A stretch of DNA of 64,000 nucleotides. Origin: Deroplatys truncata (lineage: Eukaryota; Arthropoda; Insecta; Mantodea; Mantidae). Made by a program: the position numbers and the translations under genes. The DNA lies in contig CM060989.1 of assembly GCA_030765065.1 (NCBI GenBank), positions 63,874,001 through 63,938,000 on the forward strand, in the 5' to 3' direction. Below are positions 1-11,518 of this stretch, one piece after another (the first letter of the stretch is position 1; the number at the start of each line of letters is the position of its first letter). Under the pieces are notes generated by a model. That model made no database searches and had not been told where the DNA came from. It worked only from the letters and a program-made list of their open reading frames with translations.

Positions 1-793
1 ATAGCGACCAGTTCTAAAAAATATTTGACTATCGCTTAAGGCGTACTATGTTCCCCTTGTTTTGTATTTGCAAGGGCAATATAAGCACAGACATATCTCT
101 TAATAGCTGGTTGCTATGTGCAGCACCATTCCCTTTGCCACAGGTTAATACTCTTTGCATATCCAAGACAAAAAAAATGAATAACGAATTCCCATTTGAG
201 AAAATAATTATTGAAAACTTTAAGGGAATAACAAGCAATATCTCGAAAACGGTTCACTCAACAAAAAGAAAGTATGACATAAATTGTGATTTTAACGGGA
301 TCTACATTTTTTGTGTAGTAAAATTTTGTCTATCTCTTATGGTTTACCAGTTATGCAAACGTCGTTCACAATGAAGACTACTTTTGGAGACATTCCCAGA
401 AAATTCAAGATATACGTTTTATTTGTCATGAAAATATCTTAAACATATGATATTTTAAACAAAATCGTTAGAGCCATTTTGAGAAAATTAAATTTTTCCT
501 AAAATGTTCCATGTAAAGGGTAATCTGGGGTGGGGGGATTTACTTGTTAACCTTCGTGTCGCATCTCTGGAAGATACTGAACCTAAATACCAAGTTTGGT
601 GTTTATCCGACTGTTCGTTTCTGAGTTATACTGTTCAGATACACAGACAAGGAGATGTTTCCAAAAGTGCTTTTTTTGGATTCAGGGGGTCTCAAAACAT
701 ATATTTCCGGTGAAATCTCGGTATCGAATTTTTGGGTGGAATACAATACTTCCCCCACTTACTATATGTAATAGGGAAAGTAAAAAGTTTTCT
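1..793 (+). repeat. Family A copy, cut by window edge
   Basis: Non-coding dispersed repeat. Bases 1 to about 70 read in the minus orientation of the family (TTTGACTATCGCTTAA block), then the sequence turns and reads + to the terminal block TAGGGAAAGTAAAAAG near 793. The turn is an inverted junction like those at 2938 and 46304. It contains the conserved block GTTCCATGTAAAGGGTAATC near 504-530, which gives a short open frame beginning MFHVKGNLGW that recurs in other copies. I treat this frame as non-coding. Confidence 0.8.
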
Positions 794-799
794 ATGTGT

Positions 800-1696
800 T
801 TCATTCACATGAGTTTCTCTATTCACAATCGTTTATTTTTATATACCGTTTGCAAACTACTCTTGCAAAAGCTTAAAATGAAATAGCGATAGTGAAATGT
901 TTACAAATTGACCACTATATGACAGAGAAAAACAACTGAATAGTTATTGCACCTTAAAAATTACAAAATATTGAAAAACTCAAATCGATAACAACAATAT
1001 CTCGGAAAAGGCTTATGCCACACAAAATAGTTATTTGAACTAAAATAAGTGTTTTACAGATATTACATTTTTTACCAGTTTTTGTCCGAATATTCTATGG
1101 CCAGAATCTCCTTTATAGACGCTTTATTTTTTATGTAAATGTCTTAAATATACGGTATTTTAATCAAAATCCTCCACGTACTAGATACGCGGTAGACAAA
1201 GTAAAAAAGCTACACCTGACCAACCATACAAACAAAACACTTACTTCATCCTCTATCCCTTATTAGTGGGTATACAAATTATTCTTAAGAAAGTTTATTT
1301 TCCTATATACTTCATTTTAATCGAGATGAACCTTTCCGGAAATAGCTACATTATATATTTCATTATAGATACAAAGACAATAGCAATAGTCAAATGTTTA
1401 AGAACCTGCCTTAAAATTCCAAATTGTTTCTATGACATCGCGAGAAACAGCTGAAAATCGACCGGACTTTGAATGGTTAAGTACTGAATAATTCCAACCA
1501 TTAATAACAGATATCTAGGAAATCGCTTATGCAGAAAAAAAATTTTTTTTGAAAAGAATTGCGAGCTTTAAAGACGTCTGATTTTTTTTTTTGTTTTTTT
1601 TGTTGTTGTTGTACGTTTTCGTCTGTCGCTTAACGTTTACCAGTTTGAATTTTCCAATACTTACACTTTTCTCAACTGGAAATTCGTTATTCGTTT
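800..1696 (+). repeat. Two diverged family A copies in tandem
   Basis: From about 800 the order of family A blocks can be followed (CACATGAGTTTCTCTATTC, then the ATATCTCGGAAA and AAATGTCTTAAATATA blocks). A second diverged start appears near 1195-1340 (ACTTCATTTTAATCGAGATG). Similarity is low, so these look older than their neighbours. Poly-T and TTG runs near 1570-1612 are simple sequence. Confidence 0.55.
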
Positions 1697-2028
1697 TTTA
1701 CTTTCTCTACTACGTATAGTAAGTAGGGGAAGTATTGTATTCCACCCAAAATTTCGATACCGAGATTTCACCGGAAATACATGTTTTGAGACTCACTGAA
1801 TCCAAAAAATCTGATGTGTTACACTCACATGACTTTCTCTACTCTTGTACAATCTATTTTTACAAACGGCTATTCTCCATATGCTTCATATTAATCGAGA
1901 TGTCAATCTTATTTGTAATTTTCTTGTAGATGCAAGGGGAATATGGTAGCTTTTAAGCGATAGTCAAATATTTCATCGCTGGTTGCTATGTGGCGCATTC
2001 CATTCTCTTTGCATGTCCAGGACATAAA
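1697..2028. repeat. Inverted family A end plus partial tandem unit
   Basis: 1697-1800 is the family A terminal block in minus orientation (ACTTTCTCTACTACGTATAG through GAATCC). It is joined directly to a + oriented start TCTGATGTGTTACAC at about 1806. The + unit runs only to GTCCAGGACAT at about 2026, where the next full copy restarts. The 230-bp unit is therefore duplicated in tandem with the first part of 2029-2937. The inverted terminal block in front matches the left TIR of the best copy at 45311. Confidence 0.75.
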
Positions 2029-2743
2029 AAATCTGATGTGTTACACTCACATGACTTTCTCTACTCTTGTACAATCTATTTTTACAAACGCCTATTCTCC
2101 ATATGCTTCATATTAATCGAGATATCGAGATGTCAATCTTAATTGTAATTTTCTTGTAGATGCAAGGGGAATATGGTAGCTTTTAAGCGATAGTCAAATA
2201 TTTCATCGCTGGTTGCTATGTGGCACATTCCATTCTCTTTGTATGTCCAGGACAAAAAAATGAATAACGAATTTGAGAAAAAGTATAAGTATTGGAAAAT
2301 TTAAGGAAATAATAAGCAATATCTCGAAAACGGTTCACTCAACAATAAAAAATGTGTATGATATGAGTTGTGTATTTTAACGCGATCTACATTTTCTGTG
2401 TAGTAAAATTTTGTCTATCTCTTATGGTTTACCAGTTATGCAAAAGTCGTTCATAATGAAGAATACTTTTGGAGACATTCCCAGAAATTTCGAGATATAC
2501 ATTTCATTTCTTATGACATTATCTTAAACATATGATATTTTCATCAAAATCGTTGGAGCCATTTTTGAGAAAATTAAAATTTTCGAAAAATGTTCCATGT
2601 AAAGGGTAGTCTGGGGTGGGGGGATTTTGTTGAAAATCTTCGTGTCGCATCTCTGGAAGATACTGAACGTAAATACCAAGTTTGGTGTTTATCCGACTGT
2701 TAGTTTTTGAGTTATGCTGTTCACAGACACACACACACACACA

Positions 2744-2788
<45 letters not shown>

Positions 2789-2937
2789 ACACGGACATGT
2801 TTCCAAAAATGCTTTTTTTGGATTCAGGAGGTCTCAAAACATGTATTTCCGGTGAAATCTCGGTATCGAATTTTTGGGTGGAATGCAATACTTCCCCTAC
2901 TTACTACACGTAGTAGAGAAAGTAAAAAAGCATTTTT
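2029..2937 (+). repeat. Family A copy, nearly full length
   Basis: Starts at AAAAAATCTGATGTG and ends GTAGTAGAGAAAGTAAAAAA. All internal blocks are present in order, including GTTCCATGTAAAGGG near 2591 and the CA-rich tract near 2729-2790. It is immediately followed by an inverted copy at 2938 that lacks its own terminal block, so the terminal block at about 2826-2937 forms the loop of a large palindrome. Confidence 0.85.
2729..2790. repeat. (AC)n microsatellite inside family A
   Basis: Near-pure CA repeat with a few CAGACA interruptions. It sits at the fixed family A position between GTTATGCTGTTCACAGAC and GGACATGTTTCC. Other copies carry short or long versions at the same spot (18050, 29006, 43535, 46122). 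Confidence 0.95.
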
Positions 2938-3822
2938 GGAAACATGTCCGTGTGTGTGTCTGTCTGTGTGTCTGTGAACAGCATAACTCAAAAACGAAGA
3001 GTCGGATAAACACCAAACTTGGAATTTAGGTTCAGTATCTTTCAGAGATCCGACACGAAGGTTTTCAAGAAAATCCCCCCACCCCAGACTACCCTTTACA
3101 TGGAACATTTTTCGAAAATTTTAATTTTCTCAAAAACGGCTCTAACGATTTTGATTAAAATATCATATGTTTAAGATATTGTCATGACAAATAAAATGTA
3201 TATCTCGAATTTTCTGAGAATGTCTCCAAAAGTATTCTTCGTTATGAACGACTTTTTCATAACTGGTAAACCATAAGAGATAGACAAAATGTTACTACAC
3301 GAAAAATGTAGATCGCGTTAAAATACACAATTTATGTCATATACATTTTTTTGTTGAGTGAACCGTTTTCGAGATATTGCTTGTTATTCCTTTAAATTTT
3401 CCAATACTTATACTTTTTCTCAAATTCGTTACTCATTTTTTTATGTCCTGGACATGCAAAGAGAATGGAATGCGCCACATAGCAACCAGCGTTAAAAGAT
3501 TTGACTATCGCTTAAAACCTACCATATTCTCCTTGCATCTACAAGAAAATTAGCAATAAGATTGACATCTCGATATCTCGATTAACATGAAGCATATAGA
3601 GAATAAGCGTTTGTAAAAGTAGTTTGTACAAGAGTAGAGAAAGTCATGTGAGTGTAACATATCAGGTTTTTTTATGTCCTGGTAATGCAAAGAGAATGCA
3701 ATGTTCGACATAGCAACCAGCTCTTAAAATATTTGACTATCGCTTAAACCCTACCAATTCCCCTTGCATCTACAACCAAATTAGCAATAAGAAAGTCATG
3801 TGAGTGCAACACATCGGATTTC
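2938..3822 (-). repeat. Inverted family A copy plus partial unit
   Basis: Reads as the reverse complement of 2029-2825 without a separate terminal block. It ends at GTAGAGAAAGTCATGTGAG near 3635-3668. A further partial unit (about 3669-3822) restarts at TTTTTTATGTCCTGG, mirroring the 1801-2028 duplication on the other arm. Together with 1697-2937 it makes a roughly 2.1-kb imperfect palindrome with a loop of about 112 bp. Confidence 0.8.
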
Positions 3823-4318
3823 TTTCGTCATATTCATACCGAATCTATAGAGCTAAAGCTCGAATTTCAACCACACCGATAAATCAATGGCTCCCCACTG
3901 GCTCCAGAAAAAAATTTAATAAAACCTTATAAAGAGACAGGAAGGAGGTCTGCACAAATCTTGAGTCTTATCTTTTGTAAGATCCCTGTTCAGTATCAAC
4001 CAACATCATATCGCTTTTGGGAAAGTGTTCAACGGCAAGTGGGCTCAGAAAGGAAGCAGGAGAATTAATGAGCAAAGGAACGGAGAGCTGAGCGCATGAC
4101 AAATGAAGGAACAAGCCACCCTGCAAATAATCCCACAAACATAAGGACCACAAGAACAGCTTGATAAGCAGAAGCTATGCGCCGAAACAGACCTGGATAG
4201 TCGTCTCAACAACATCCCAATCCTTGCAAAAGAACTTGCCGACAAAAGATTAACTGCACAGTTACATTTCTAACTATAGGTAGTTAGTGTTTAACAACGT
4301 CCAAAACAATTAAGTAAA
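3823..4318. other. No recognisable feature
   Basis: I see no gene, repeat or RNA here. Open frames are short and have no familiar motifs. Confidence 0.5.
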
Positions 4319-5036
4319 TTTCTATTTTCTCTACTTCTTATCTATTATAAATCGTAGTAGTATTGCATTCCAATCAAAAATTCGATATCGAGATTTCACT
4401 GGAAATCTGAGGCTCCATGGATAACAAAATCTGATGCACTTTCTCTAATCTTGTACAAACTATTTTTACAAACGCTTATCCTCCATCTACTTCATGTTAA
4501 TACAGATACACATTTGCAGAAGCTATCTTATTGCTAATTTTCTTATAGCTGCAAGGGGAATGTAGTAGGTTTAAGCGATAGTCAAATGTTTTAAGAGCTG
4601 GTTACTATGTGGAGTATTCCATTCTCTTTGTGTGTCCAGGACATAAAAAGTTAATAACGAATTCCCATTCGGGGAAAAAATTTAGTAGTGGAAAATTCAA
4701 ACAAATAAAAGAAATCTCTTGGAAATGGATCACTAGACAAGAAAAAAGTATATGACATAACGAGATCTATATTTTTTATGTATAGTAAAATTTTGTCTAT
4801 CTTTGACGGTTTACCAGTTATGCGAAAGTCAATCTGAATGAAGAGGACTTTTAGGGACATTTCTAGAAAATTTAAAATATGCATTTCATTTGCCATGAAA
4901 ATATCTTAAGGATATTTAATTAAAATCGTTAAAGCCATTTTTGAGAAAATAAAAATTTCCAAAAAACATCCATTTAAAGGGTAGTCGGGGTGGGTGGGAT
5001 TTTCTCGAAAACCTTCGCGCCGCATCCTTGAAAGAT

Positions 5037-6517
5037 GTAATGTAATGTAATATTTATTTCATCATTATTACAATAATACAAATAAAGCTTACATCTTAAA
5101 CTTATGTCTAGTGCACCAGTTTTCTAGCTCCTCCATATTTAGCCCCTAGGCTGTATGTATGGGATAAAGCTACTATACCATCTCTCTACTTTACAAACTA
5201 TGCTCGTTCAGCTGTACCTTTCTTAAGCTCCTTATCCACTTATCCCTTGTGTTGCCTAAAAATGTCCCCATCATTTTAATTATTTCTACTTTTGTGCTTC
5301 CCAACATTCCTAATGCTACTGCTTCTTTGTTTAACTTGTCCCATTTTTTATTCCATATAACCTCTCTCCACCTTTTAACCTTATCACATTCTATTAGACA
5401 ATGATAAGTACTACCCGATTCATCACACATAATACATCTCCCCGAACAATTATATCCATTCCTTTTTAAAAATATTACTCCTGTGCGCATCCACGCAAGA
5501 CCTGTTCTACCACATTGATTACATATATCTACATACTTCTCCCTTCCCCAATTTCTTTTAACTGATTTATACAAGATCAATGACCTTTTATCCTCAAAAC
5601 TAGCCCATATCTCTTGTTTCTCGATCTCTTCCACCCTCAATCTCACTTCTTTCCAAAACCCACTGTTATTATATTTATCTAATAGGAAAATATTCCTCAT
5701 GCCAATTTCTTTTAGGACATTTCCCATCTCCCCTAACCAACACTCTTCTCCTAGGACAGCTTTTTGAAACTGTATACATTCTTTGAATATATTATTATCT
5801 TCTAAATTTAAACATCTATACCAATACTTCAAAATTCTTTCCACTATTATACCTTTTCTCCCTACCCTTCCTAGCTCTGCCAGTGCCACGCCCCTTGGTG
5901 AACTCTTGGGTAAACCCAAAACTTCTTTACAAAACATTCTATGGACTATATCAATCTTAATCCATACCTTTGCCACCCCCCATATTTCTATTCCATATAA
6001 CATTTTTGACTCTACTACAGCTTCATATAGCCTTTCCAAACAGTTCATTGTTAGCCTGGGTGTTTTGCACAAGCAAACTCTAACAGCTTTCATCGCTAGC
6101 TTTCCTTTCAATTGTGCATATTTAGATTGTGCTTCCCACTTCCCGTTGCTTGAGAATCTAATCCCCAAGTAATCAAATTCTTTTACCACCTCTATTTGCT
6201 CTCCATTTATATACCATATTTCCTCTCTTTTTAATTTTGATCCTTTCTTGAACACTATTATCTTGGACTTTTTTGTATTCACCTTTAGCCCCCATTCCAT
6301 ACAAAATTTTGCAATTTCATTAATAGCATGTTGCAACCCTATCACTGTTACTGCCCCAGCTACTAGATCATCTGCAAATAATAACCCTGGTATTTCCTTT
6401 TTCCCTATGACTGGACAGTGTTTATTACTTTTCATTATTCTATCTAAAATATCATCTATAAATAAGTTAAATAATATTGGACTGAGTTTACAACCTTGCC
6501 TCAGACCTAAATTTTGT
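5037..6517 (-). mobile_element. 5'-truncated non-LTR retrotransposon (LINE)
   Basis: A LINE copy on the minus strand. The 3' end lies on the left and carries a short TTACA-type tandem tail (5037-5055). The 5' end is cut inside the reverse transcriptase domain. It is flanked by 11-bp direct repeats (5026-5036 and 6518-6528), the mark of target-primed reverse transcription, and its target was a family A copy. The 3' untranslated region is about 150 bp. A related, more decayed copy lies at 49650-50880. Confidence 0.9.
5191..6517 (-). CDS. Reverse transcriptase C-terminal part (LINE ORF2)
   Basis: Encodes the C-terminal part of a LINE polyprotein that copies element RNA into DNA at the insertion site. 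Motifs in order are GLRQGCKLSPILFNLFIDD (RT block 4/5), LLFADDLV (the catalytic FADD box) and FDYLGIRFSSNG (block 7). A thumb-like region follows, then a cysteine/histidine motif near the C-terminus (CIMCDESGSTYHCLIEC), typical of this LINE group. The LINE part, about 440 residues, has no stop. The open frame continues upstream into family A sequence to about 6672, so its apparent methionine is not a real start. The N-terminal endonuclease and first RT blocks are missing. The clade is uncertain (Jockey/R1/I-like). Confidence 0.85.
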
Positions 6518-6600
6518 CCTTGAAAGATACTAAACTGAAATACCAAGTTTGATATTTGTCCGACTTTTCGTTTTTGAGTTATGCTCAAATTAGAAAGAAG

Positions 6601-7027
6601 CTTGTGTGCATGTGTGAACAGCATAAATGAAAAACGAAAGGTCCTATAGCACATGCGTTGAAACATGACCATTTTGACAAAGCGAAGTACAACCTGCTCT
6701 CTTCTGAACTAATGATGTCATATTGTCGCTTCACTCCACCTCGGTTTTGTGTTATGAAGCATTTCCCCTTCACTCACTCTGACGGTTGTACGCAATGGCA
6801 TGTTTCAAGGTAACCAAACAGTGTTTGGACTGCCATGGGCGCTTGAATGCATCATAGCTCCATAAACAATGCTTGGGGGTAAATTCGCTCTCCCCTATTT
6901 CGCTTAAGGTTGGGCATCAGTGATTTTGACGCTACCTGACCCGTTGAGGAGGGGGTGCGCTAATGACGGTCCGAGTGCTGAGAAACCTTGCCACAGTCAC
7001 ACTTCACTGCCTAGTCGCTACATGCAA
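6601..7027. other. No recognisable feature
   Basis: G+C-richer stretch between two family A copies. I see no coding motif, RNA gene or repeat shared with the rest of the window. Confidence 0.45.
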
Positions 7028-7495
7028 GATTTTTCAAAAATGCTTATTTTCTAAAAAATGGCTGTAACGGTTTTAATTAAAATACCATATACTAACAATA
7101 TTTACATGACAAATAAAATGTATATTCTGAATTTTCTGGCAATACCCTAGAAAGTGCTCTTCGTTCGGAAGGAATTTTGTATAATCTTGCATAACTAGTA
7201 AACGTTAAACGATAAACGAAAACGTAGTACACAAGAAGTGTAGATCTGTTTAAAACACACAATTTATTTCAAGTAACTTTTGTGGCATAAGCCATTTCCA
7301 AGATATCCGTTATAAATGGTTCCAATTGTTCATTACTTGGCAATTCTCTTAAAGTATTGTCAACATTCAGTTATTTCTCGCGATTGCATGGAAACAGTAT
7401 GGAATTCTAAGGCCAGGATATAGCGTCCAGTTCTTAAACATTTGACTATCGCTGTTCCCTTTGATCTATAACGAAATATGCAATGTAGTTATTTA

Positions 7496-8400
7496 CAAGG
7501 GCTGATCAATAAAGACTGAGACTAATTTTTTTCACAGATATTTATTACTCCATTTCAATACTGACATGATCTTTTTCAGAGTAGTCCCCTCCTAACTGAA
7601 TGCACTTTTTATAGCGTCTCTGCCAGTCCTCGAACACATGGTGCAGGTCATTCTTTGTCAGGTCTTTGAGAATTGCCTCACTTTTCTTTAGCACTGCTTC
7701 AGTGCTCTCAAATCGAATGCCCCGGAGCTTTGCCTTTAGTAATGGGAATAAAAAGAAATCGCAGGAGGTAAGACCGGGGCTTTAAGGCGAATGCGGCACA
7801 CAGGTAATGTTGAATTTAGCCAAAAATTCCTGGACTTGATTTGCGATGTGAGGGCGCACGTTGTCGTGATGAAGTCGCCACCCATTCTGATGATGTTCTG
7901 GACGTTTCCTTGTAATGTGCTTCCTCAGTGTAGCCAATACTGACGTGTAGTAGCTGCTGTAACAGTAGTGTAAGGGGGAGGGGAACTGCATGCTGGTAAA
8001 TCATTCCATTCCGAAACACCAGCCCCAGCTTGCTTAGCACAGAGGACTCGCCCTTCTTTGAAGTCCTTGAACCACCTAAACACCGTTGCACGAGGTAGTG
8101 CATATTCACCGTATGCTTGCTTCAGCTTTTCGAAAGTTTCAAGGCTGTATGATTTAAACGAAAATAAAATTTTATTGCGCTGTATTGCTCCTCTCGTGTC
8201 ACCTCCATTTTGTGGTATGCGAAATACAAGTAGGGTCAACAATATACAGCATTACTACCAACCTACCGTTACGAGAGTGCTGTCGCTTAAGGACATTATA
8301 CATGAAACCCTGCTCTTTTCAAGTATTCGTGGTAGAGACATAAAACTATCAAGGAAACTACAGAAAAAAATCAATCTCAGTCTTTATTGATCAGCCCTCG
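7496..8400 (-). mobile_element. Internally deleted mariner transposon
   Basis: About 905 bp bounded by inverted repeats CAAGGGCTGATCAATAAAGA and its counterpart TCTTTATTGATCAGCCCTCG, with TA on both sides (7494-7495 and 8401-8402). Mariners are usually about 1.3 kb, so roughly 400 bp is missing. The same family is present at 25512-26349 with a different deletion. Confidence 0.93.
7545..8208 (-). pseudogene. Mariner transposase, internally deleted
   Basis: Remnant of the cut-and-paste transposase. From ATG at 8208 the N-terminus reads MEVTREEQYSAIKFYF, then a frameshift, then the helix-turn-helix stretch YGEYALPRATVFRWFKDFKE. Near 8035 it jumps directly into catalytic-domain sequence (WNDLPACSS, frame-shifted), so the first catalytic aspartate region is gone. 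The second catalytic box is visible as LHHDNVRPHIANQVQEF, close to the expected HHDNARPH form. The frame breaks again at VPHSP before the third aspartate. It cannot encode an active enzyme. Confidence 0.85.
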
Positions 8401-8530
8401 TATGTAAAGGTTTATTTGTATTAAAATGAAGTAAACAGGAAAACAAGGCTTAGTAAGAATAGTTTGTATACCCACTAATAAGCGATAGAGGGTAGAGAAA
8501 GTCATGTGAATGTAACACATCAGTTTTTAC

Positions 8531-9116
8531 GGAGTATCCTGTTTCTTTAGCATTCCTGTCCAGCTTATCACCAAGTTTCAGAATATATCTGCGCAGTCCA
8601 TAATTAGTCTGTCACGTTAAACAAAACTATATTTTCCATCTCTGATCTTCCTTCCTCTAAAACTGCGCATAGCAAATGAATTCTGTTTTCATATAGAGTA
8701 AATTACTTGCTATTAAAGCAGCTGTTTGTTGAAGGAGAAGGAATCGAAATAAATCATGTAAAGTAAGGTGAAACCAGGTCACAAAGAAAATGCTAACTGT
8801 ACAAAGGAACAGAAATTCTCAGCCCCGCCTCTGACAGTCAGCTAAATGAATCAACTAGGGTCCTGGGACACGGAAACCTGACGAGAATAAACAGAAAATG
8901 ATCCTCATTTCCTCGCTCTTTAGTGCCATGCCTTATTTTGTCTTCCTTTCCTATGACACTCATCCGCCCAGATCCATTACTCTATGTAACTTGGGTCATA
9001 CAACTGTTATGTCCCTCACAGCACCTCCCAACTTATTAATAGAGCGTATCTAACGCCTCTGTTGGAACTAAAACGATGTGATTGCACTCTGGTCATAAAT
9101 CCTAGACTACATTTTA
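8531..9116. other. No recognisable feature
   Basis: No coding, RNA or repeat signal that I can support. Confidence 0.45.
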
Positions 9117-10250
9117 TGAGGGCAGTCCCAGAAGTACCCGAGCTGACGTATATATAGCGGTTGTTGTTTCAAACAAATGACTATGGTAGAAAGTACCACC
9201 CTTATAAAGCTTAAGTTTGAAGTTTGACGATGCTACGTTGTTTAGTAATTGTTTGGCAGCCATTAATAGTGAACTCTCGCAGCGAATTTGTAAACATGGA
9301 TAAAACTGGCCATCGTTATGTGATACAATACTTTCATTTGAAAGGTCTTAGTCCAACTAATATTAAAGCTGAGCTAGATTTTGCTCTGGGGGAGTCTGCT
9401 CCTTCATTTACAGCAGTAAAATATTGGGTGGCAGAGTTTAAGCGAGGCCGTACGAGCTGCCAAGACGAACATAGCAGTGGTCGACCAAATGAGGTGACCA
9501 CGCCAGAAATTGTGAAGAAAATCCACAAAATAGTATTGGATGACCGTCAACTGAAAGTGCGCAAGCTAGCAATAAAGTCGCGTTTTTACGTCGATTCATA
9601 ACCATGGATGAAACGTAGGTCCATTACTTCACACCTGAGACGAAGGAACAGTCAAAACAGTGGATTGAAAGGGCAGAATCGGGTCCAAAAAAGGCGAAGA
9701 CAGTTCTATCTGCAGGTAAGATAATGGCGTCAGGTTTTTGGGATGGCCGTGGGATAATTTTCATTGATTATCTTCAAAAAGGAAAAGCAATCAATGGCGA
9801 GTATTATGCAAACTTATTGCAGGGTTTCAATGATGAAATCAAGAAAAAACGGCCGCATTTAGCGAAAATAAAAGTTCTGTTTTATAAAGACAATGCACCA
9901 GTTCACACATCCATTATCGCCACGACCAAAATAAATGAGTTGAAGTGCGAATTGCTTCCTCATGCACCCTATTCGCCAGACTTAGCACCTCTGATTATTT
10001 TATGTGTCCAAAGTTGAAGAAATGGCTTGGTGGTAAAAGATTAGCCAACAGTGAAGAGGTTGAGTTTGCAGCTGATGGCTATTTTACAGAGCTCGACGGT
10101 TATCACTATAAACAGGGTATCGAAGCTATTAAGAATCGCTGGGAAAAGTGTATCGAGCTGAAAGGTGACTACGTAGAGAAATAAAGATGTTTTTTCCCAA
10201 AAGCTTTTGTGTTTTCTTTGTTAGGTCGGGTGCCTCTGGGACAGCCGTCT
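9117..10250 (+). mobile_element. Mariner transposon, second subfamily
   Basis: About 1.13 kb, flanked by TA (9115-9116 and 10251-10252). Imperfect inverted repeats of about 25-30 bp start TGAGGGCAGTCCCAGAAGTA on the left and, on the other strand, AGACGGCTGTCCCAGAGGCA on the right. The TIR sequence and transposase differ from the 7496 family. Confidence 0.9.
9296..10184 (+). pseudogene. Mariner transposase, broken
   Basis: Start chosen at 9296 (MDKTGHRYVIQYFHLKG), since the upstream methionine at 9224 adds residues with no counterpart in mariner proteins. Helix-turn-helix DNA-binding regions occupy roughly residues 1-100 (KYWVAEFKRGR, SGRPNEV). A stop after FYVDS and a deletion remove the middle. 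The first catalytic box survives as MDET in another frame near 9604. The second is FYKDNAPVHTS and the third SPDLAP followed by DYFMCPKLKKWL after a frameshift at about 9990, giving a D,D34D arrangement. The C-terminus WEKCIELKGDYVEK is intact. At least three lesions make it inactive. Confidence 0.87.
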
Positions 10251-10284
10251 TATCTACCTGAACGTTGGTATTCATTTTTGCTTT

Positions 10285-10480
10285 CTCTACCACATATATA
10301 GTAAGTAAAGAAGGTATTGCACTCCACCCAAAAATTCGATATCGAGATTTCAATCCTCCCCCCGAACTACCCATTATGTCGATGTTTTGTTAGAACATTT
10401 TCAATTTATGAAAAATGGCTCTAACGATTTTGATTAAAATACCAACCTACATGAAGCTACTCAACTGTCCTCCCCTCACA
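10285..10480 (-). repeat. Family A fragment
   Basis: Terminal block TTTGCTTTCTCTACCAC through GATATCGAGATTTCA, then a jump to the AAAAATGGCTCTAACGATTT block. Much of the body is deleted. Confidence 0.75.
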
Positions 10481-10517
10481 TTATAAATACATGAGTAAAA
10501 ATATAACACGCTTGCTT

Positions 10518-11337
10518 CAATTTACTTTCTCTACTACGTACAGTAAGTAGGGGAATTATTGTATTCCACCCAAAAATTCGATACCGAGATTTCACCGGAA
10601 ATACATGTTTTGAGATCCCTGAATAAAAAAATCATTTTTAGAAAAAGGTCTGTGTGTCTGTGAACAGCATAACCCAAAAACGAAAAGTCAGATAAGAACC
10701 AAACTTGGTATTTAAGTTTGTCTTCCATAGATGCCACTAAGGTTTTCAAGAAAATCCCTCCATCTAGACTACCCTTAACATGGAGCATTTTTCGAAAATT
10801 TTGATTTTCTCAAAAATGGCTCTTAACGATTTTGACAAAAATATCATATGTTTAAGATATTTTTATGGTAAGTGAAATGTTTATGTTGAATTTTCTGGGA
10901 ATGTCTCAAAAAGTACTCTTCATTCTGAATAACTTTTGCATAACTGGTAATGTAAGAGATAGACAAAATTTTACTGCTCAAAAAAATGTAGATCTCGTTA
11001 AAACACACAATTTATATCATAAATTTTTCTGTCAAGTGAACCATTTCCTGATATTACTTGTTATTTATTTGAATTTTCCAATACATATACTTTTTCTCAA
11101 ATGGGAATTCGTTATTCGTTTTTTTATGTCCTGGACGTGCAAAGAGAATAGAATGCTCCACATAGCAACCAGCTCTTAAAAGATTTGACTATCACTTAAA
11201 GCCTACCATATTCCCGTTGCACCTACAAGAAAATTAACAAATTTGCAGTTTCTGCAAATGTTTATCTTGATTAACATGAAGTAGATGGAGAATAACAAGA
11301 GTAGAGAAACTCATGTGAGTACAACACATTAGATATT
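10518..11337 (-). repeat. Family A copy
   Basis: Starts ACTTTCTCTACTACGTACAG and ends AGAAACTCATGTGAGTACAA near 11320-11337. Body blocks are in order, with moderate divergence and a gap near the right end. Confidence 0.82.
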
Positions 11338-11339
11338 TT

Positions 11340-11518
11340 TGGATTAAGCTGTTTACACAGAGACGCACACACAGGCCTACATCTTTCTAAGAGAGTTTGC
11401 TTAGTTTATTAAGGGGACCTCAAAACGTGTATTTGTGTGTTATCATGGTATCAACGGTTTGGGTGGAGTGCAATGGTTCTTTGCAACTATAGGTAAGCAG
11501 TAAAGAAACTAAAAATTG
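11340..11518 (+). repeat. Diverged family A right end
   Basis: Reads GACGCACACACAGG, GACCTCAAAACGTGTATTTG and GTTTGGGTGGAGTGCAATG, the order of the + terminal block, closing with GTAAAGAAACTAAAAA. It faces the end of the preceding minus copy. Confidence 0.55.

Larger units (their letters stand above)
4320..6600 (+). repeat. Family A copy split by a LINE
   Basis: A left terminal block in minus orientation (about 4326-4420, including AAAAATTCGATATCGAGATT) is followed by the + body. The body reaches CATCCTTGAAAGAT at 5036 and resumes at 6518 with CCTTGAAAGATACTAAACTG, the block that follows in intact copies. The 11-bp CCTTGAAAGAT occurs on both sides of the LINE, showing that it inserted here. 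The right end is lost near 6600. Confidence 0.75.
7028..8530 (-). repeat. Diverged family A copy split by a mariner
   Basis: 7028-7495 and 8401-8530 read as one old minus copy, ending GTAGAGAAAGTCATGTGAAT near 8495. The mariner at 7496-8400 interrupts it at a TA. Removing the mariner and one TA restores the block that appears in diverged + copies near 1340-1375 (CATTATAGATACAAAG region). Confidence 0.65.

Noticed and set aside
1697-1740. Helitron 5' end (TCTCTACTAC resembles the TCTCTACTA start of many Helitrons)
   Set aside because: No CTRR terminus with hairpin is found at the other end, and the best copies have long inverted terminal repeats, which Helitrons lack.
2519-3108. Open frames of 60-95 codons rich in HTHTHT or CVCVCV
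   Set aside because: They are translations of CA/GT microsatellites inside family A, with no start context or conserved domain.
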